A stretch of DNA of 64,000 nt from Saprospiraceae bacterium (lineage in GTDB: Bacteria; Bacteroidota; Bacteroidia; Chitinophagales; Saprospiraceae): assembly GCA_020848695.1 (NCBI GenBank), contig JADLHT010000005.1, positions 1 to 64,000 on the forward strand, read 5' to 3'. A program made the translations under genes and the position numbers. The notes under the pieces were generated by a model that searched no databases, had not been told where the DNA came from, and saw nothing but the letters and a program-made list of their open reading frames with translations. Each line of letters opens with the position of its first letter. The first letter of the stretch is position 1. This document shows, in pieces, positions 45,659-54,600 of this stretch.

Positions 45659-46948
45659 CTAGTTCTTTAACTTGAACTCCTTTCTTAAAACTTTTACCAT
45701 ATCGAGTTTTTCCCAGGTGAAGAGTTCAACTTTCAATTTTTTAGTTTTTCCTTCTGGAGTTGTAAATATTTTTTCTACTACTTTGTTTTCTCTTCCCATG
45801 TGTCCATATGCTGCTGTTTCACTGTAGATCGGATTTCGCAGTTTAAGTTTTTGTTCGATTGCATAAGGACGAAGATCAAATATCTTTTCAATTTTTTTTG
45901 CAATAGCTCCGTCCGATAAATTGATTTTTGAAGAGTTAAAAGTATTAACAAAGACACCACAAGGCTTTGCGACTCCGATCGCATAAGAAACCTGAACTAA
46001 AACTTCATCACACAAGCCGGCAGCAACCATATTCTTTGCAATATGGCGTGTTGCGTAGGCTGCAGATCGATCTACTTTGGAAGGATCTTTTCCTGAAAAC
46101 GCACCACCTCCGTGTGCACCTTTTCCCCCATAAGTATCAACAATTATTTTCCTTCCGGTCAATCCGGTATCTCCGTGAGGACCACCGATTACAAATTTTC
46201 CTGTAGGATTAATATGATATGATATATTAGATTCAAATAATTTTTGGGTACGGATGGGAAGTTTTCTTTTGACGCGGGGAATAAGAATTGACTTAACATC
46301 AGCTGCTATTTTAGACAACATTTCTTTATCTGCTTTTTCAACGGATTTAGATTTTGACGGTTTAACAAAATCATCATGTTGTGTTGAAATTACAATTGTA
46401 TCAATTCTTATTGGTTTGTTTTTATCATCGTATTCAATGGTAACCTGACTTTTTGCATCAGGTCTCAGATAAGTCATCTGTTTGCCCTCTTTTCTGATTT
46501 TGGATAATTCTTCAAGGAGCAGATGCGAAAGTTTCAAAGGGAGCGGCATATACTCAGCAGTCTCGTTGGTTGCGTAACCAAACATCATCCCCTGATCACC
46601 TGCGCCTTGTTCAATTTTCTTCTTCTTGTCAACGCCACGATTAATGTCTGCAGATTGTTCATGTATTGCTGAAAGAATTCCGCAACTATTGGCTTCAAAC
46701 ATGTATTCGCTCTTGGTATATCCTATTTTGGCAATAACCTCTCTTACGATATTCTGGATATCAAGATAAGCTGTTGTTTTTACTTCACCTGCAACTACGA
46801 CTTGCCCTGTAGTAACAAGAGTTTCACAAGCAACTTTTGAATTTTTGTCGTGTGCTAAGAAGTTATCAATTAATGCATCCGAAATCTGATCTGCAACTTT
46901 ATCCGGATGGCCTTCTGATACAGATTCAGAGGTAAATAAGTATGGCAT
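45659..46948 (-). CDS. metK: S-adenosylmethionine synthase
   Basis: A 429-aa enzyme making SAM from methionine and ATP in the cytoplasm. Motifs: '[21 protein letters not shown]' region at the start, '[15 protein letters not shown]' (methionine/ATP site), '[21 protein letters not shown]', and the P-loop-like '[19 protein letters not shown]'. It is ~45 residues longer than E. coli MetK because of an internal insertion (near '[12 protein letters not shown]'), common in Bacteroidota. TATATTTG (complement of 46973-46980) lies 24 nt before the ATG. No SAM riboswitch is visible in the short leader. Confidence 0.96.
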   Translation of the reverse strand: MPYLFTSESVSEGHPDKVADQISDALIDNFLAHDKNSKVACETLVTTGQVVVAGEVKTTAYLDIQNIVREVIAKIGYTKSEYMFEANSCGILSAIHEQSADINRGVDKKKKIEQGAGDQGMMFGYATNETAEYMPLPLKLSHLLLEELSKIRKEGKQMTYLRPDAKSQVTIEYDDKNKPIRIDTIVISTQHDDFVKPSKSKSVEKADKEMLSKIAADVKSILIPRVKRKLPIRTQKLFESNISYHINPTGKFVIGGPHGDTGLTGRKIIVDTYGGKGAHGGGAFSGKDPSKVDRSAAYATRHIAKNMVAAGLCDEVLVQVSYAIGVAKPCGVFVNTFNSSKINLSDGAIAKKIEKIFDLRPYAIEQKLKLRNPIYSETAAYGHMGRENKVVEKIFTTPEGKTKKLKVELFTWEKLDMVKVLRKEFKLKN

Positions 46949-46972
46949 ATTTTATGCTTTTAAAATGAGCTG

Positions 46973-46980
46973 CAAATATA
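46973..46980 (-). promoter_or_regulatory. -7 box (TATATTTG) of metK
   Basis: An exact TAnnTTTG on the minus strand, 24 nt before the ATG at 46948. Confidence 0.5.
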
Positions 46981-47023
46981 TATTTATTTATGTATATAAT
47001 CCTTTGACTTTCCAGAGCTAAAA

Positions 47024-47713
47024 CTAGAATTCTTCAATGTATTCGACTATTTGGAGGAATTTTAAAATTAGACTTAACTCTATTCCAAAATTTTTTATGG
47101 ATTCACCAGGTCCAGGTCTTACTCCATTTGTAAAAGGATCATAGTATAATGTTCCTTGAGGTACAAAAATCTGTCGTGTTAAATCCGGAGAGACTCTAGC
47201 TTCCAGTCCAATAACCAGAAATTTACTCATGTTCTTTTCAACTCCTCCACTTAGAGTTAAGCCGAAAGTTGCTTTATTGATAAAGTTATTGTATTCCTGA
47301 AATACGGAAATTTGAGTTTTAGCATTGTATTCTCCTCTTAAACCAAAACCATATAATGCTTTCCAGGAATCAAACTTTTTAGCTTTTTTGACACCAATTT
47401 CCAATCCGATCTGATGAAATTTCATTCCCAGGGAACCACCAGGTTGGGTGTTTCCATATTGATCAACATATCGAGGAAAAATAAGTGCGCTTCCCCTAAG
47501 ATGGTAACCTAACGCCAGATAAAATACATTCCCTTTTTCAGATTCAGAATCATAATACAGATCTCCGTGATAAGTAAAAAGCGGATCACGCTGACCTCCA
47601 CCCTGCCATTTTTGACTTGAAAGTCCGACTCCTGCTCTGACTCCATATCCCTGAGTTTGAGAAAATGTGTAAAATGAAATAAAGCAAAGAATGAATAAAA
47701 TAAAAGCTCGCAT
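47024..47713 (-). CDS. Outer-membrane beta-barrel protein (porin/PorT-like)
   Basis: A 229-aa protein with a signal peptide ending near residue 18 ('ILCFISFYTFSQ') and an 8-10 strand barrel. Strands alternate aromatic and Gly residues ('YGVRAGVGLSSQKW', 'VFYLALGYHLRGSA', 'LYGFGLRGEYNAKT', 'FGLTLSGGVEKN', 'FGIELSLILKFLQ'). Such barrels are common and poorly assigned in Bacteroidota. TACCTTTG (complement of 47718-47725) sits only four bases before the ATG, a leaderless-looking layout. The gene diverges from the Hsp20 pair across a region with two palindromes. Confidence 0.72.
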   Translation of the reverse strand: MRAFILFILCFISFYTFSQTQGYGVRAGVGLSSQKWQGGGQRDPLFTYHGDLYYDSESEKGNVFYLALGYHLRGSALIFPRYVDQYGNTQPGGSLGMKFHQIGLEIGVKKAKKFDSWKALYGFGLRGEYNAKTQISVFQEYNNFINKATFGLTLSGGVEKNMSKFLVIGLEARVSPDLTRQIFVPQGTLYYDPFTNGVRPGPGESIKNFGIELSLILKFLQIVEYIEEF

Positions 47714-47717
47714 CGTA

Positions 47718-47725
47718 CAAAGGTA
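47718..47725 (-). promoter_or_regulatory. -7 box (TACCTTTG) abutting the barrel gene start
   Basis: An exact TAnnTTTG on the minus strand, separated from the ATG at 47713 by four bases; same geometry as at the MATE gene. Confidence 0.5.
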
Positions 47726-47759
47726 GTACAGCTTTTGAATTAACTGAATTTTACAATTA

Positions 47760-47772
47760 TGCCACTATGGCA
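47760..47772. promoter_or_regulatory. Palindrome TGCCA-CTA-TGGCA (site 1)
   Basis: A perfect 5-bp inverted repeat with a 3-nt spacer between the barrel gene and the Hsp20 genes, centred at 47766. It has the same half-site and spacer length as site 2. The centre-to-centre distance is 42 bp, four helical turns. Confidence 0.6.
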
Positions 47773-47793
47773 GCTAATTTTTTGGACAACTTC

Positions 47794-47822
47794 ATTTTTA
47801 ATGCCAAATTGGCATTAAAAAT
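47794..47822. promoter_or_regulatory. 29-bp perfect palindrome containing TGCCA-AAT-TGGCA (site 2)
   Basis: ATTTTTAATGCCAA (47794-47807) and its exact reverse complement (47809-47822) around a single A at 47808. The core TGCCA-N3-TGGCA repeats site 1. No T-tract or upstream gene end makes it a terminator, so an operator or enhancer site is more likely. Confidence 0.7.
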
Positions 47823-47857
47823 AATATTTTCCTGACTTAATTACTTATTTTTTAACT

Positions 47858-47872
47858 TGGAATAAGTATTGT
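47858..47872 (+). promoter_or_regulatory. Candidate sigma-54-like promoter of the Hsp20 genes
   Basis: TGG at 47858-47860 and TTGT at 47869-47872 have the exact -24/-12 spacing, but the -12 element has GT instead of GC. The expected start is near 47884, 17 nt before the ATG at 47901. Overlapping TATTGTTG (47867-47874) is a one-mismatch -7 box, so a normal promoter is also possible. Confidence 0.35.
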
Positions 47873-47900
47873 TGAGAACTAATTAAATAAAATTAAAAAT

Positions 47901-48287
47901 ATGTGGACTAAAACAATGTATCGAAACAGACCTAACACTTGTAATTACTCTTATCATTCAGTAAATACACCCCGGACTAGTGAAAGTATTGCCGCAAATA
48001 TTCAGAAGAATCCGGAAAGTATAATCATTGATCTCGCACTTCCGGGATATGAACGAACTGAGATAAATGTAAAAATCGAAGAAGCTGAACTAGTGATTTC
48101 AACTCAAGTATCAGATGAGGCTGTAAGTTACAACAGAAAGGAATTTCAAAAGGCTAACTTAAAAAGAGTGTTTAAGCTTCCAGCTAATATCAATAAAGAA
48201 GAGATTGAAGCGAAACTTGAACAAGGTATTTTAAAGATTACTCTTAACAAGATTAAAAATAATAAGACACAAATAAATATTTTATAA
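47901..48287 (+). CDS. Hsp20/alpha-crystallin small heat-shock protein (first of pair)
   Basis: A 128-aa ATP-independent chaperone that holds unfolding proteins in the cytoplasm. Residues ~40-128 form an alpha-crystallin domain: 'SIIIDLALPGYERTEINVKIEEAELVIS', 'YNRKEFQKANLKRVFKLPANINKEEIEAKLEQGILKITL' region with the conserved 'G-I-L-x-I-x-L'. The N-terminal arm is short and rich in Asn/Tyr/Thr. It is followed 19 bp later by a second, divergent Hsp20, so hetero-oligomers are possible. Confidence 0.93.
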   Translation: MWTKTMYRNRPNTCNYSYHSVNTPRTSESIAANIQKNPESIIIDLALPGYERTEINVKIEEAELVISTQVSDEAVSYNRKEFQKANLKRVFKLPANINKEEIEAKLEQGILKITLNKIKNNKTQINIL

Positions 48288-48306
48288 ACTAATAAATTTT
48301 TAAAAC

Positions 48307-48747
48307 ATGAAACGTAATGTATTTTTTCCATTAGTACCCATTGCCCATGAACTGGGAAATCTTGTAGATGATTTTGTAAATAAGGGAATGAATGATGTTT
48401 TTGGTGGTTCAATTCTACAATACAATATGCCATCTGCAAATATTAAAGAGACGGACAATAATTTTTCTATTGATCTGGCTGCTCCTGGACTTGAAAAGCA
48501 GGATTTTAAGATTAGTGTAGAACAGAATCAATTAGTGGTCAGTTCAGAAAAAGAAAAATCTTCTGAAGAAAAGGATGACAATTATTTCCGAAAAGAGTTT
48601 AGCTTTCATTCCTTTAAAAGAAGCTTCAGACTTCCGGAACATGCAGATGAATCCAACATCAAGGCCAGTTATAACAATGGTGTTCTAAACATCTTGATTG
48701 GTAAAAAGACCATTATCAAAAATGAAAAAACCATTGAAGTTAAGTAA
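48307..48747 (+). CDS. Hsp20/alpha-crystallin small heat-shock protein (second of pair)
   Basis: A 146-aa small heat-shock protein. The N-terminal arm is 'RNVFFPLVPIAHELGNLVDDF'. The alpha-crystallin domain spans ~45-140: 'NIKETDNNFSIDLAAPGLEKQDFKISVEQNQLVVSSE', 'YFRKEFSFHSFKRSFRLPEHADESNIKASYNNGVLNILI' region. The G-V-L-x-I motif is present, but the usual C-terminal I-x-I oligomer motif is only approximated ('KTIEVK'). It is co-transcribed with the first Hsp20 and ends at a strong terminator. Confidence 0.93.
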   Translation: MKRNVFFPLVPIAHELGNLVDDFVNKGMNDVFGGSILQYNMPSANIKETDNNFSIDLAAPGLEKQDFKISVEQNQLVVSSEKEKSSEEKDDNYFRKEFSFHSFKRSFRLPEHADESNIKASYNNGVLNILIGKKTIIKNEKTIEVK

Positions 48748-48801
48748 TCATTTGTAGAATTGTATAATTATTTAGGATAAGGAAATGGGTTTGGTTTCGT
48801 C

Positions 48802-48830
48802 AAGAGCCTGCAGAGATGCAGGCTCTTTTT
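48802..48830 (+). terminator. Rho-independent terminator of the Hsp20 operon
   Basis: AAGAGCCTGCA (48802-48812), tetraloop GAGA, TGCAGGCTCTT (48817-48827), with a T-run to 48830. A perfect 11-bp, GC-rich stem and the cleanest plus-strand terminator in the window. Confidence 0.9.
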
Positions 48831-48921
48831 ATTAGATCTAAAAATTCTGTATTCTGTTAGAATGATTATCCCAGATAATATTTCATTGAACATAGCAAGA
48901 AGAAATAGAGAATATTCTAAT

Positions 48922-48929
48922 TAGATTTG
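48922..48929 (+). promoter_or_regulatory. -7 box (TAGATTTG) of the glycosyltransferase gene
   Basis: An exact TAnnTTTG 24 nt before the ATG at 48954. A 10-bp palindrome AGAATATTCT (48909-48918) lies just upstream. Confidence 0.5.
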
Positions 48930-48953
48930 CAGCCCAGATTAATTTAAATATCA

Positions 48954-49667
48954 ATGCTTAAGTTATCCATTGTCATTCCTGCATATAACGAAGGTGCAAC
49001 AATAAATTATATACTCGATAAAATTGTATCGGTAACACTGTTGAATAATATACAAAAGGAGATCATTATAGTGAATGACTGCTCAAGGGACAATACTGAG
49101 GAAGTTGTTTTTAATTATATGCAGTATAATCCAAATTGTCCCATAACTTATTTTAGGCATCAAGTTAACCGTGGGAAAGGTGCAACTTTAAGAACAGGTA
49201 TAAGTAAAGCAAGCGGTGATTTTATTATCGTACAGGATGCAGATCTTGAATATGATCCAAATGAATACAATTTATTGCTTGGACCAATACTCGAAGGCTT
49301 CGCTGATGTTGTATATGGTTCCCGATTTATGGGTGGGAAACCTCACAGAATTTTATTTTTCTGGCATACCCTTGGGAATAAATTTTTAACCTTTCTAAGC
49401 AATGTGATGACCAATCTGAATCTTTCAGACATGGAGACCTGTTATAAGCTTTTTAAAAGAGAAATAATACAATCCATCAAGCTTGTTGAAAATAGATTTG
49501 GTTTTGAACCTGAAGTTACGGCTAAGATTGCAAGAATACCCGGAATTAGAATCTATGAGGTAGGCATCTCATACTTCGGACGCACTTATCAGGAAGGAAA
49601 AAAAATCGGGTGGAAAGATGGGATCAGAGCAATCTACTGCATTATTAAGTATAAGTTCATGAAGTAA
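48954..49667 (+). CDS. Family 2 glycosyltransferase (DPM1/Alg5-like)
   Basis: A 237-aa GT-A fold transferase. '[20 protein letters not shown]' opens the nucleotide-sugar site, '[16 protein letters not shown]' gives the first Asp, '[29 protein letters not shown]' carries the DxD metal motif, and '[14 protein letters not shown]' and '[12 protein letters not shown]' are typical of polyprenyl-phosphate mannose/glucose synthases. There are no C-terminal membrane helices, so the product would be a lipid-linked sugar made at the inner face of the membrane. The acceptor is unknown and no glycan cluster is nearby. Confidence 0.9.
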   Translation: MLKLSIVIPAYNEGATINYILDKIVSVTLLNNIQKEIIIVNDCSRDNTEEVVFNYMQYNPNCPITYFRHQVNRGKGATLRTGISKASGDFIIVQDADLEYDPNEYNLLLGPILEGFADVVYGSRFMGGKPHRILFFWHTLGNKFLTFLSNVMTNLNLSDMETCYKLFKREIIQSIKLVENRFGFEPEVTAKIARIPGIRIYEVGISYFGRTYQEGKKIGWKDGIRAIYCIIKYKFMK

Positions 49668-49736
49668 AATAACTATTCTATTGTAATAGCTCCCAATATG
49701 TTGGTGTAAAAGTTCAGTAAGTTAAGTTAATAAATT

Positions 49737-50366
49737 TCAATTTAAAATCTGAATCACTTTATTGCATATAATATTTGATAGTTCATCTGAAGGTAAATTT
49801 GCATCAAGTACAACAATATTTTCATCTGATCTGAAGATTCTGATAACTTCTTGATAATTCGCATGTACTTTTTTCAGTATTTCTAAATTTTCATAAATTT
49901 CTTTTGATTCACGTTGTGCTTGTATACGCTTCATACTCTCATAAGGATTCAGGTCAAGATAGAAAGTAATATCTGCTTTCAAAAGCGTTCTAGCCATCTG
50001 ATTGGATTCTATTATCCAATTCATTGGAGCAAAGGTTCCTTGATAAGCATAAGAAGATAAATAATAACGATCAGAGATTACATGCTTTCCCTGATTTATA
50101 AAATGAAGTATTCCATCTTCAGAATTGGTTAAGTGGTCCAATCGATCAGCAACAAACAAGCCTGCTACAACAAGATTGTCCATCGTTAATTCTTCTGAAA
50201 AAATCTGACGAATCATTTTTCCTACAGGTCGTTTTGTTGGTTCGCTAGTTAGATGATTTTTTAAATTCATAGAGTTTAAAAATTCTGCTAATAATTTAGC
50301 CTGAGTACTTTTACCGGATCCATCTATACCTTCAAATACAATAAATTTACCTTTATTATCTTTCAT
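49737..50366 (-). CDS. tmk: Thymidylate kinase
   Basis: A 209-aa enzyme that phosphorylates dTMP to dTDP. P-loop 'FEGIDGSGKSTQAKLL' (about residues 8-23), the DR(Y/H) motif 'VISDRYYLSSYAYQG' and a lid region 'RIQAQRESKEIYENL'. The ATG at 50366 is preferred over the in-frame TTG at 50372. TATTTTTG (complement of 50377-50384) lies 10 nt upstream. The DUF5682-type gene lies upstream on the same strand, ending 42 bp away, but tmk appears to have its own promoter. Confidence 0.95.
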   Translation of the reverse strand: MKDNKGKFIVFEGIDGSGKSTQAKLLAEFLNSMNLKNHLTSEPTKRPVGKMIRQIFSEELTMDNLVVAGLFVADRLDHLTNSEDGILHFINQGKHVISDRYYLSSYAYQGTFAPMNWIIESNQMARTLLKADITFYLDLNPYESMKRIQAQRESKEIYENLEILKKVHANYQEVIRIFRSDENIVVLDANLPSDELSNIICNKVIQILN

Positions 50367-50376
50367 GTTCAATTTG

Positions 50377-50384
50377 CAAAAATA
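50377..50384 (-). promoter_or_regulatory. -7 box (TATTTTTG) of tmk
   Basis: An exact TAnnTTTG on the minus strand, 10 nt before the ATG at 50366. Confidence 0.45.
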
Positions 50385-50407
50385 GAATCAATTTTGAATA
50401 TGTCCTT

Positions 50408-52627
50408 TTACTCTAATAATTTAAATAGATCCGATAAATACCCTAATCTAGTCTTATTAACTATCAAAGTAATATTGGTTGGTGAAATCAGATCTTCTTT
50501 GTTCTTATAAATTTTAGTTCGAATACTATTAATCTCTGCTTGACCCAGGGTAGAAAATGATCTTCTAAGCAGGGGTAGTATATTTTTAAATTCATCTTCC
50601 TGAAGAGCAATTAGCCATTCGTTCATTACCGATAAACTGGTTTCATTGATTAAATAGAAAGCATTTGATTGATATAAGAACCCTTCAATCCACTTGGCAG
50701 TTTGTTCGATTTGTAGCTGATCCTTAAATTGATATTTTATTTCAATAGCAAAATCTTCCTCATCCACAGTTTTATTTTCCAACAATTTATTCCAGAAGTA
50801 TCCTCTAGCTATTGGATGTACAAGTTTATTCTTACCTATATTTTTACATTCATCTTTCCAGAGATCAAGATATAAATCATTCCTGGACTGAATAAAGTAC
50901 CTGTTGATCAGATTATATGATTCAATAAGTCTTTTGGCTTTCTCATCTCCTATTCCGATCAGTTGATTTTTAAAATCCAAAATTATTTTTGGTAAAATGA
51001 ACTGAATAATTCCTTTTACCTGATCCATGTTTATCTTGTACAGACTACCATAGTTCAAGCAAGCAACCAGAGGATTTATGAGATATGATAATTGTTCTAC
51101 ATCAGTATTGTCAAAAGTTCTCAGTCTGATTCCTTCCAATACTTTTATCCAGGAAGCCTGAAGATTCGATTTTAACAAGTGTTCCAGTTTTTGGGCTAAC
51201 TCTAGTAGGTCATGATTTTTTTTCAAATCATTATCGATGAAATGAATGATGACTTCTTCAATAGTTGATCCATAGGTTGCTTTATGTGAAAGTTCAATTT
51301 CCAGTTCTTCAGTCCATTGAAATGTCCATGTTTCACTAAAATTTCCTAGTCTTATTTTTTCATCATTAGAAACAGAACACCAATTTAGTCCCAACAAACA
51401 GGATTTGTGAAGAAACTGACTCGTTAACAGATGTTTTTCCTTTCGGAGATCAAGCTCTTTAAACTCTTTATTGTTCTGAGACCAATATGGTTTTAAACTT
51501 AAAGTAGTTATACAATTCTTAAATTCCTTAACAAGTGCGAGCGTATTCATCTTAAGGTCAACTTGCCCGAAACGAGAACCAATAATAATTTCTTCTTTAA
51601 TTAATTTAATTCTCAATTCTTCATTTTTTCCCAGTACAGTAAGGCAACTTTCAAACAATTCAACTATTCCGGGTACAGGTATTTCTCTAATTAAAGCAAG
51701 CTCTCTGGCCAGTCTTTCACTATCGATTAATTCAGCAGTACTAACAGAGATATCATGTAGTCTGAATATTTTAGCCGCCCTGGCAAACCACCTGGAAACT
51801 GCATGATTAGGATCTGTAAAAAGACACTCACTCCAGCTCGGTGATTCAATACCGGCGGAGTAATCTGAGTTTAATACAAGTCTGGAATAGTTCCAAGGGA
51901 TGATACTGGTTTGAATGGGTATGGATTTATATTTTGAAGAATCAAAACTTTCTTGTTGTACAAAATTTTGGTTGACAAGTACCGGTGCATGCCATGCTCC
52001 GCAAACAACGGCTATTTTTTTGTCTGATTCTTTGAGTTGAAGTTGCAATTGAGAATGCATGAAGCTTTCTCTGGTCAGGGTTTCGTCGTCATCTAAACCT
52101 GCAGAATTATTTCTCAACTGCTGCATTAACTGATTTACAGTGTCAAATAAATCTTCACCTTCTGTCCATGATTCAAAATAGCTATTCCACCAGAGTTCTG
52201 TATCCTTATATCCGCTTTTTCTTGCTAGATAAGATATTGGATCACGGATGATATTTTTTTGATCTCGAGTCAGTGATTTATCTAATTCCTGATTGAAATT
52301 ATTGCTTATTAAACTTATACCGGCAGGGAGATCAATAGCCTTAATTTCAATTCCATTTTCAATTCCGTATCTTAATGCTTGGTATTCAGGACTAAATTCT
52401 GCAAATGGATAATATAGACATTGAGAAGGATTGTTGGGACTGTAAAACATTATAGCTAGTGGACAAATTTGAGATGTTAGCTCAAAACGACTCAACAATT
52501 CATTTGCTTCATAAGGTATTTCAATACAAATTACATTTGGCTGGAATTTCTTTAATGAGGTAGATATTCTTCTGGCAGAACCTGCACCGTGATGTCTAAT
52601 ACCATAAATTTTAAGACGGTCTTCCAA
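50408..52627 (-). CDS. DUF5682-type protein (function unknown)
   Basis: A 739-aa cytoplasmic protein. Residues 1-260 show 'YGIRHHGAGSARRI' at the start, 'PNVICIEIPYEANELL', 'IEIKAIDLPAG' and 'IAVVCGAWHAPVLV', the hallmarks I associate with the DUF5682 family. The layout is reminiscent of TraB/ChaN-like folds, with His and Glu residues that could bind metal. The remainder is helical and less conserved. Elsewhere such proteins are encoded beside a MoxR AAA+ ATPase, a VWA-domain protein and SWIM/DUF5691 proteins; none is within this window. The start is TTG at 52627, because no in-frame ATG precedes the 'GIRHHG' motif. Confidence 0.7.
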   Translation of the reverse strand: MEDRLKIYGIRHHGAGSARRISTSLKKFQPNVICIEIPYEANELLSRFELTSQICPLAIMFYSPNNPSQCLYYPFAEFSPEYQALRYGIENGIEIKAIDLPAGISLISNNFNQELDKSLTRDQKNIIRDPISYLARKSGYKDTELWWNSYFESWTEGEDLFDTVNQLMQQLRNNSAGLDDDETLTRESFMHSQLQLQLKESDKKIAVVCGAWHAPVLVNQNFVQQESFDSSKYKSIPIQTSIIPWNYSRLVLNSDYSAGIESPSWSECLFTDPNHAVSRWFARAAKIFRLHDISVSTAELIDSERLARELALIREIPVPGIVELFESCLTVLGKNEELRIKLIKEEIIIGSRFGQVDLKMNTLALVKEFKNCITTLSLKPYWSQNNKEFKELDLRKEKHLLTSQFLHKSCLLGLNWCSVSNDEKIRLGNFSETWTFQWTEELEIELSHKATYGSTIEEVIIHFIDNDLKKNHDLLELAQKLEHLLKSNLQASWIKVLEGIRLRTFDNTDVEQLSYLINPLVACLNYGSLYKINMDQVKGIIQFILPKIILDFKNQLIGIGDEKAKRLIESYNLINRYFIQSRNDLYLDLWKDECKNIGKNKLVHPIARGYFWNKLLENKTVDEEDFAIEIKYQFKDQLQIEQTAKWIEGFLYQSNAFYLINETSLSVMNEWLIALQEDEFKNILPLLRRSFSTLGQAEINSIRTKIYKNKEDLISPTNITLIVNKTRLGYLSDLFKLLE

Positions 52628-52672
52628 ACTTTCATTAATTTAAAAATGTAATAATACCAAAATGAATTTGAT

Positions 52673-52707
52673 AAAAAAAGACCATCTGCAATAACAAATG
52701 GTCTTTT
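52673..52707 (-). terminator. Terminator after the PA-domain T9SS gene
   Basis: AAAAGACCAT (52676-52685) and ATGGTCTTTT (52698-52707) form a 10-bp stem with a 12-nt loop. On the minus strand it ends in a run of seven T (complement of 52673-52679). It lies 24 bp after the stop at 52731. Confidence 0.85.
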
Positions 52708-52730
52708 AGTGTCAATTGAGTATTATTCGG

Positions 52731-54581
52731 TTATTTGATCACTACAAATCCTTTCTTTACAAATCCTTTACTGGTATTAACTTGTAAATAGTATTGTCCC
52801 GGAGACATTTGATTTACATTAAAGATTGGATTGTAGGTATTGCTTAATGTATTTTCAGATGCAGAAAAAACGATTTTTCCTCCCATATCAACAATATGAT
52901 AACTTACTTTAGAAATTTCATTTAGTCGGATAGAAGCTCGCAACTCATCAATAGCAGGATTTGGAGTTAATTCTATCAATACGCCTTTCTCATTTGAAAT
53001 ATCTTTATTAGAGACGACCGCTTTAGAAACGAACAAAGAAATAGAAGAAGGAGAATAAACCGTTTCGTCTTCATTCGTCTGATTGCTATTACAATCAAAA
53101 TAAAATAATCCTGCTGTTGACATATCTGGACCACCACTAACGTCTTGTGTTCCGGCTTGCAAGAACGGATAATCTTCAAAGTCCAATTCATTCGATGCAT
53201 CCTTTAACTCTAAATGCAATCTCCCGTTAAAATCGCTATCGTAACCAAAGAAGACGTTGGTGCTTCCACCCGGATATTGAATCGATGCAAAGTACAATTC
53301 ATTGTCATTTTTTAATGTATAAACCGTCTCATTACCATCAAGATTTTCTAAACCTATAGCGAAAGTAGCTGAACCTCTAGTATCTGCTCCATCAAAACTC
53401 ATACTTCCCAGGGCCACAAGGAGCATCTCGTCACTCGAAATATCATTGTCTGCATTGATGTCATCCCATCTGTAGATTCTTCCTTCAAGATATAATCCAG
53501 CAACGGTACCACCTGTTCCTGTAGAAATAGTTGCAAAAACAGAATCAAGTTGCATTCCCTTACCATGTTTCATTCTGAATGGCATCATTAATTCCCGATA
53601 AGCTGTACCACCACCAAAAAAATAGGCACCTGACGTAACGGGTGTTCGTGATGCTACATTGAATCTGCATTTGGATAAGAAATTGCTCGTTACATCAAAA
53701 TAGGAACTTAGTTTATTGTCATAAACAAATTTTTCCTGTGCTGAATTGATTGCATTATACTCTAAACCATATTGCCCAACAGACAATCCATTATAATCAA
53801 AAGGATCTGAAAGTATTTCATTCTTTGTGCTGTCAACCTCAAGATTAAATGATGAATTGGATTTATTGTATAAATCTGTATTTCCGTTTTTTATAATACA
53901 ATTTAATTTGATGTCATTTTGATTAGCCGTTCCAACATTAGTAATTGATCCGCCAGGATAAAAGACCATGTCACCGATCGAAGTTATCTGATTAGAGGGG
54001 ATTGCACCATATTTTGGGAAAAGTACAAGAGGCTGAGAAAAAGAACCGTCACATACTGTTCTAGTTATTGAAAGATCATTCACTTCCTTAGGAAAAGCAC
54101 CTAAGGTCATATTAACTGTTCCTTTTGCAATTTCTTCTTTTAAAGCAACACCATCTGAATAACCAAGCATGACACAGGGAATTGTCACTTGGACTGAAAT
54201 TGTTTCGGTAGCTCTTCCCATTCTGAAAGGAACATCGCCTCCTCTATTGGCGAGATCATTATGATTTAACACTACCACAGCAATTGCGCCTGCATTTTGT
54301 GCATTCAGGCATTTAACATCGAAATTACAGCTACCTCTGTCAATTACTGCTATTTTGCCATTTATAGCTGCAGCATTTGTCAATGTAGCACAAGCTGTTA
54401 TAGACTCTGCTATTGCGCAATCTCCTGTCCATAGTCCTGTAGTTAAATCAGCCCCAAAAGCTGAGTTGCCAAAATTTTTCTCACCTGCAATAGTCGTAGG
54501 TGAATTCACCAGTACTCCTACTTTCTGTGCATTCAGAAATGAAGTTGTAATTAATCCTAGTAACAGTAAAAATTTATTCAT
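52731..54581 (-). CDS. PA-domain T9SS-sorted secreted protein
   Basis: A 616-aa exported protein. Signal peptide 'MNKFLLLLGLITTSFLNAQ' (start 54581; an earlier in-frame start at 54602 adds only seven residues before it). A protease-associated domain (about 20-150) contains 'GKIAVIDRGSCNFDVKCLNA' and 'AIAVVVLNHND'. A middle region (about 150-510) is shared with the next upstream gene, including 'GGGTAYRELMMPF', an EF-hand-like loop encoded at 53427-53462 and 'SGGPDMSTAGLFYFD'. The T9SS sorting domain ends it ('ELTPNPAIDELRASI', 'MSPGQYYLQVNTSKGFVKKGFVVIK'). PA domains often bind protein or peptide ligands; no protease domain is present. Confidence 0.85.
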   Translation of the reverse strand: MNKFLLLLGLITTSFLNAQKVGVLVNSPTTIAGEKNFGNSAFGADLTTGLWTGDCAIAESITACATLTNAAAINGKIAVIDRGSCNFDVKCLNAQNAGAIAVVVLNHNDLANRGGDVPFRMGRATETISVQVTIPCVMLGYSDGVALKEEIAKGTVNMTLGAFPKEVNDLSITRTVCDGSFSQPLVLFPKYGAIPSNQITSIGDMVFYPGGSITNVGTANQNDIKLNCIIKNGNTDLYNKSNSSFNLEVDSTKNEILSDPFDYNGLSVGQYGLEYNAINSAQEKFVYDNKLSSYFDVTSNFLSKCRFNVASRTPVTSGAYFFGGGTAYRELMMPFRMKHGKGMQLDSVFATISTGTGGTVAGLYLEGRIYRWDDINADNDISSDEMLLVALGSMSFDGADTRGSATFAIGLENLDGNETVYTLKNDNELYFASIQYPGGSTNVFFGYDSDFNGRLHLELKDASNELDFEDYPFLQAGTQDVSGGPDMSTAGLFYFDCNSNQTNEDETVYSPSSISLFVSKAVVSNKDISNEKGVLIELTPNPAIDELRASIRLNEISKVSYHIVDMGGKIVFSASENTLSNTYNPIFNVNQMSPGQYYLQVNTSKGFVKKGFVVIK

Positions 54582-54600
54582 GATTTTATATATTTTATCC

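Noticed and set aside
47794..47822. 29-bp palindrome as a terminator or CIRCE element
   Set aside because: No gene ends at it on either strand and there is no suitable T-tract; the half-site is TGCCA, not the CIRCE TTAGCACTC.
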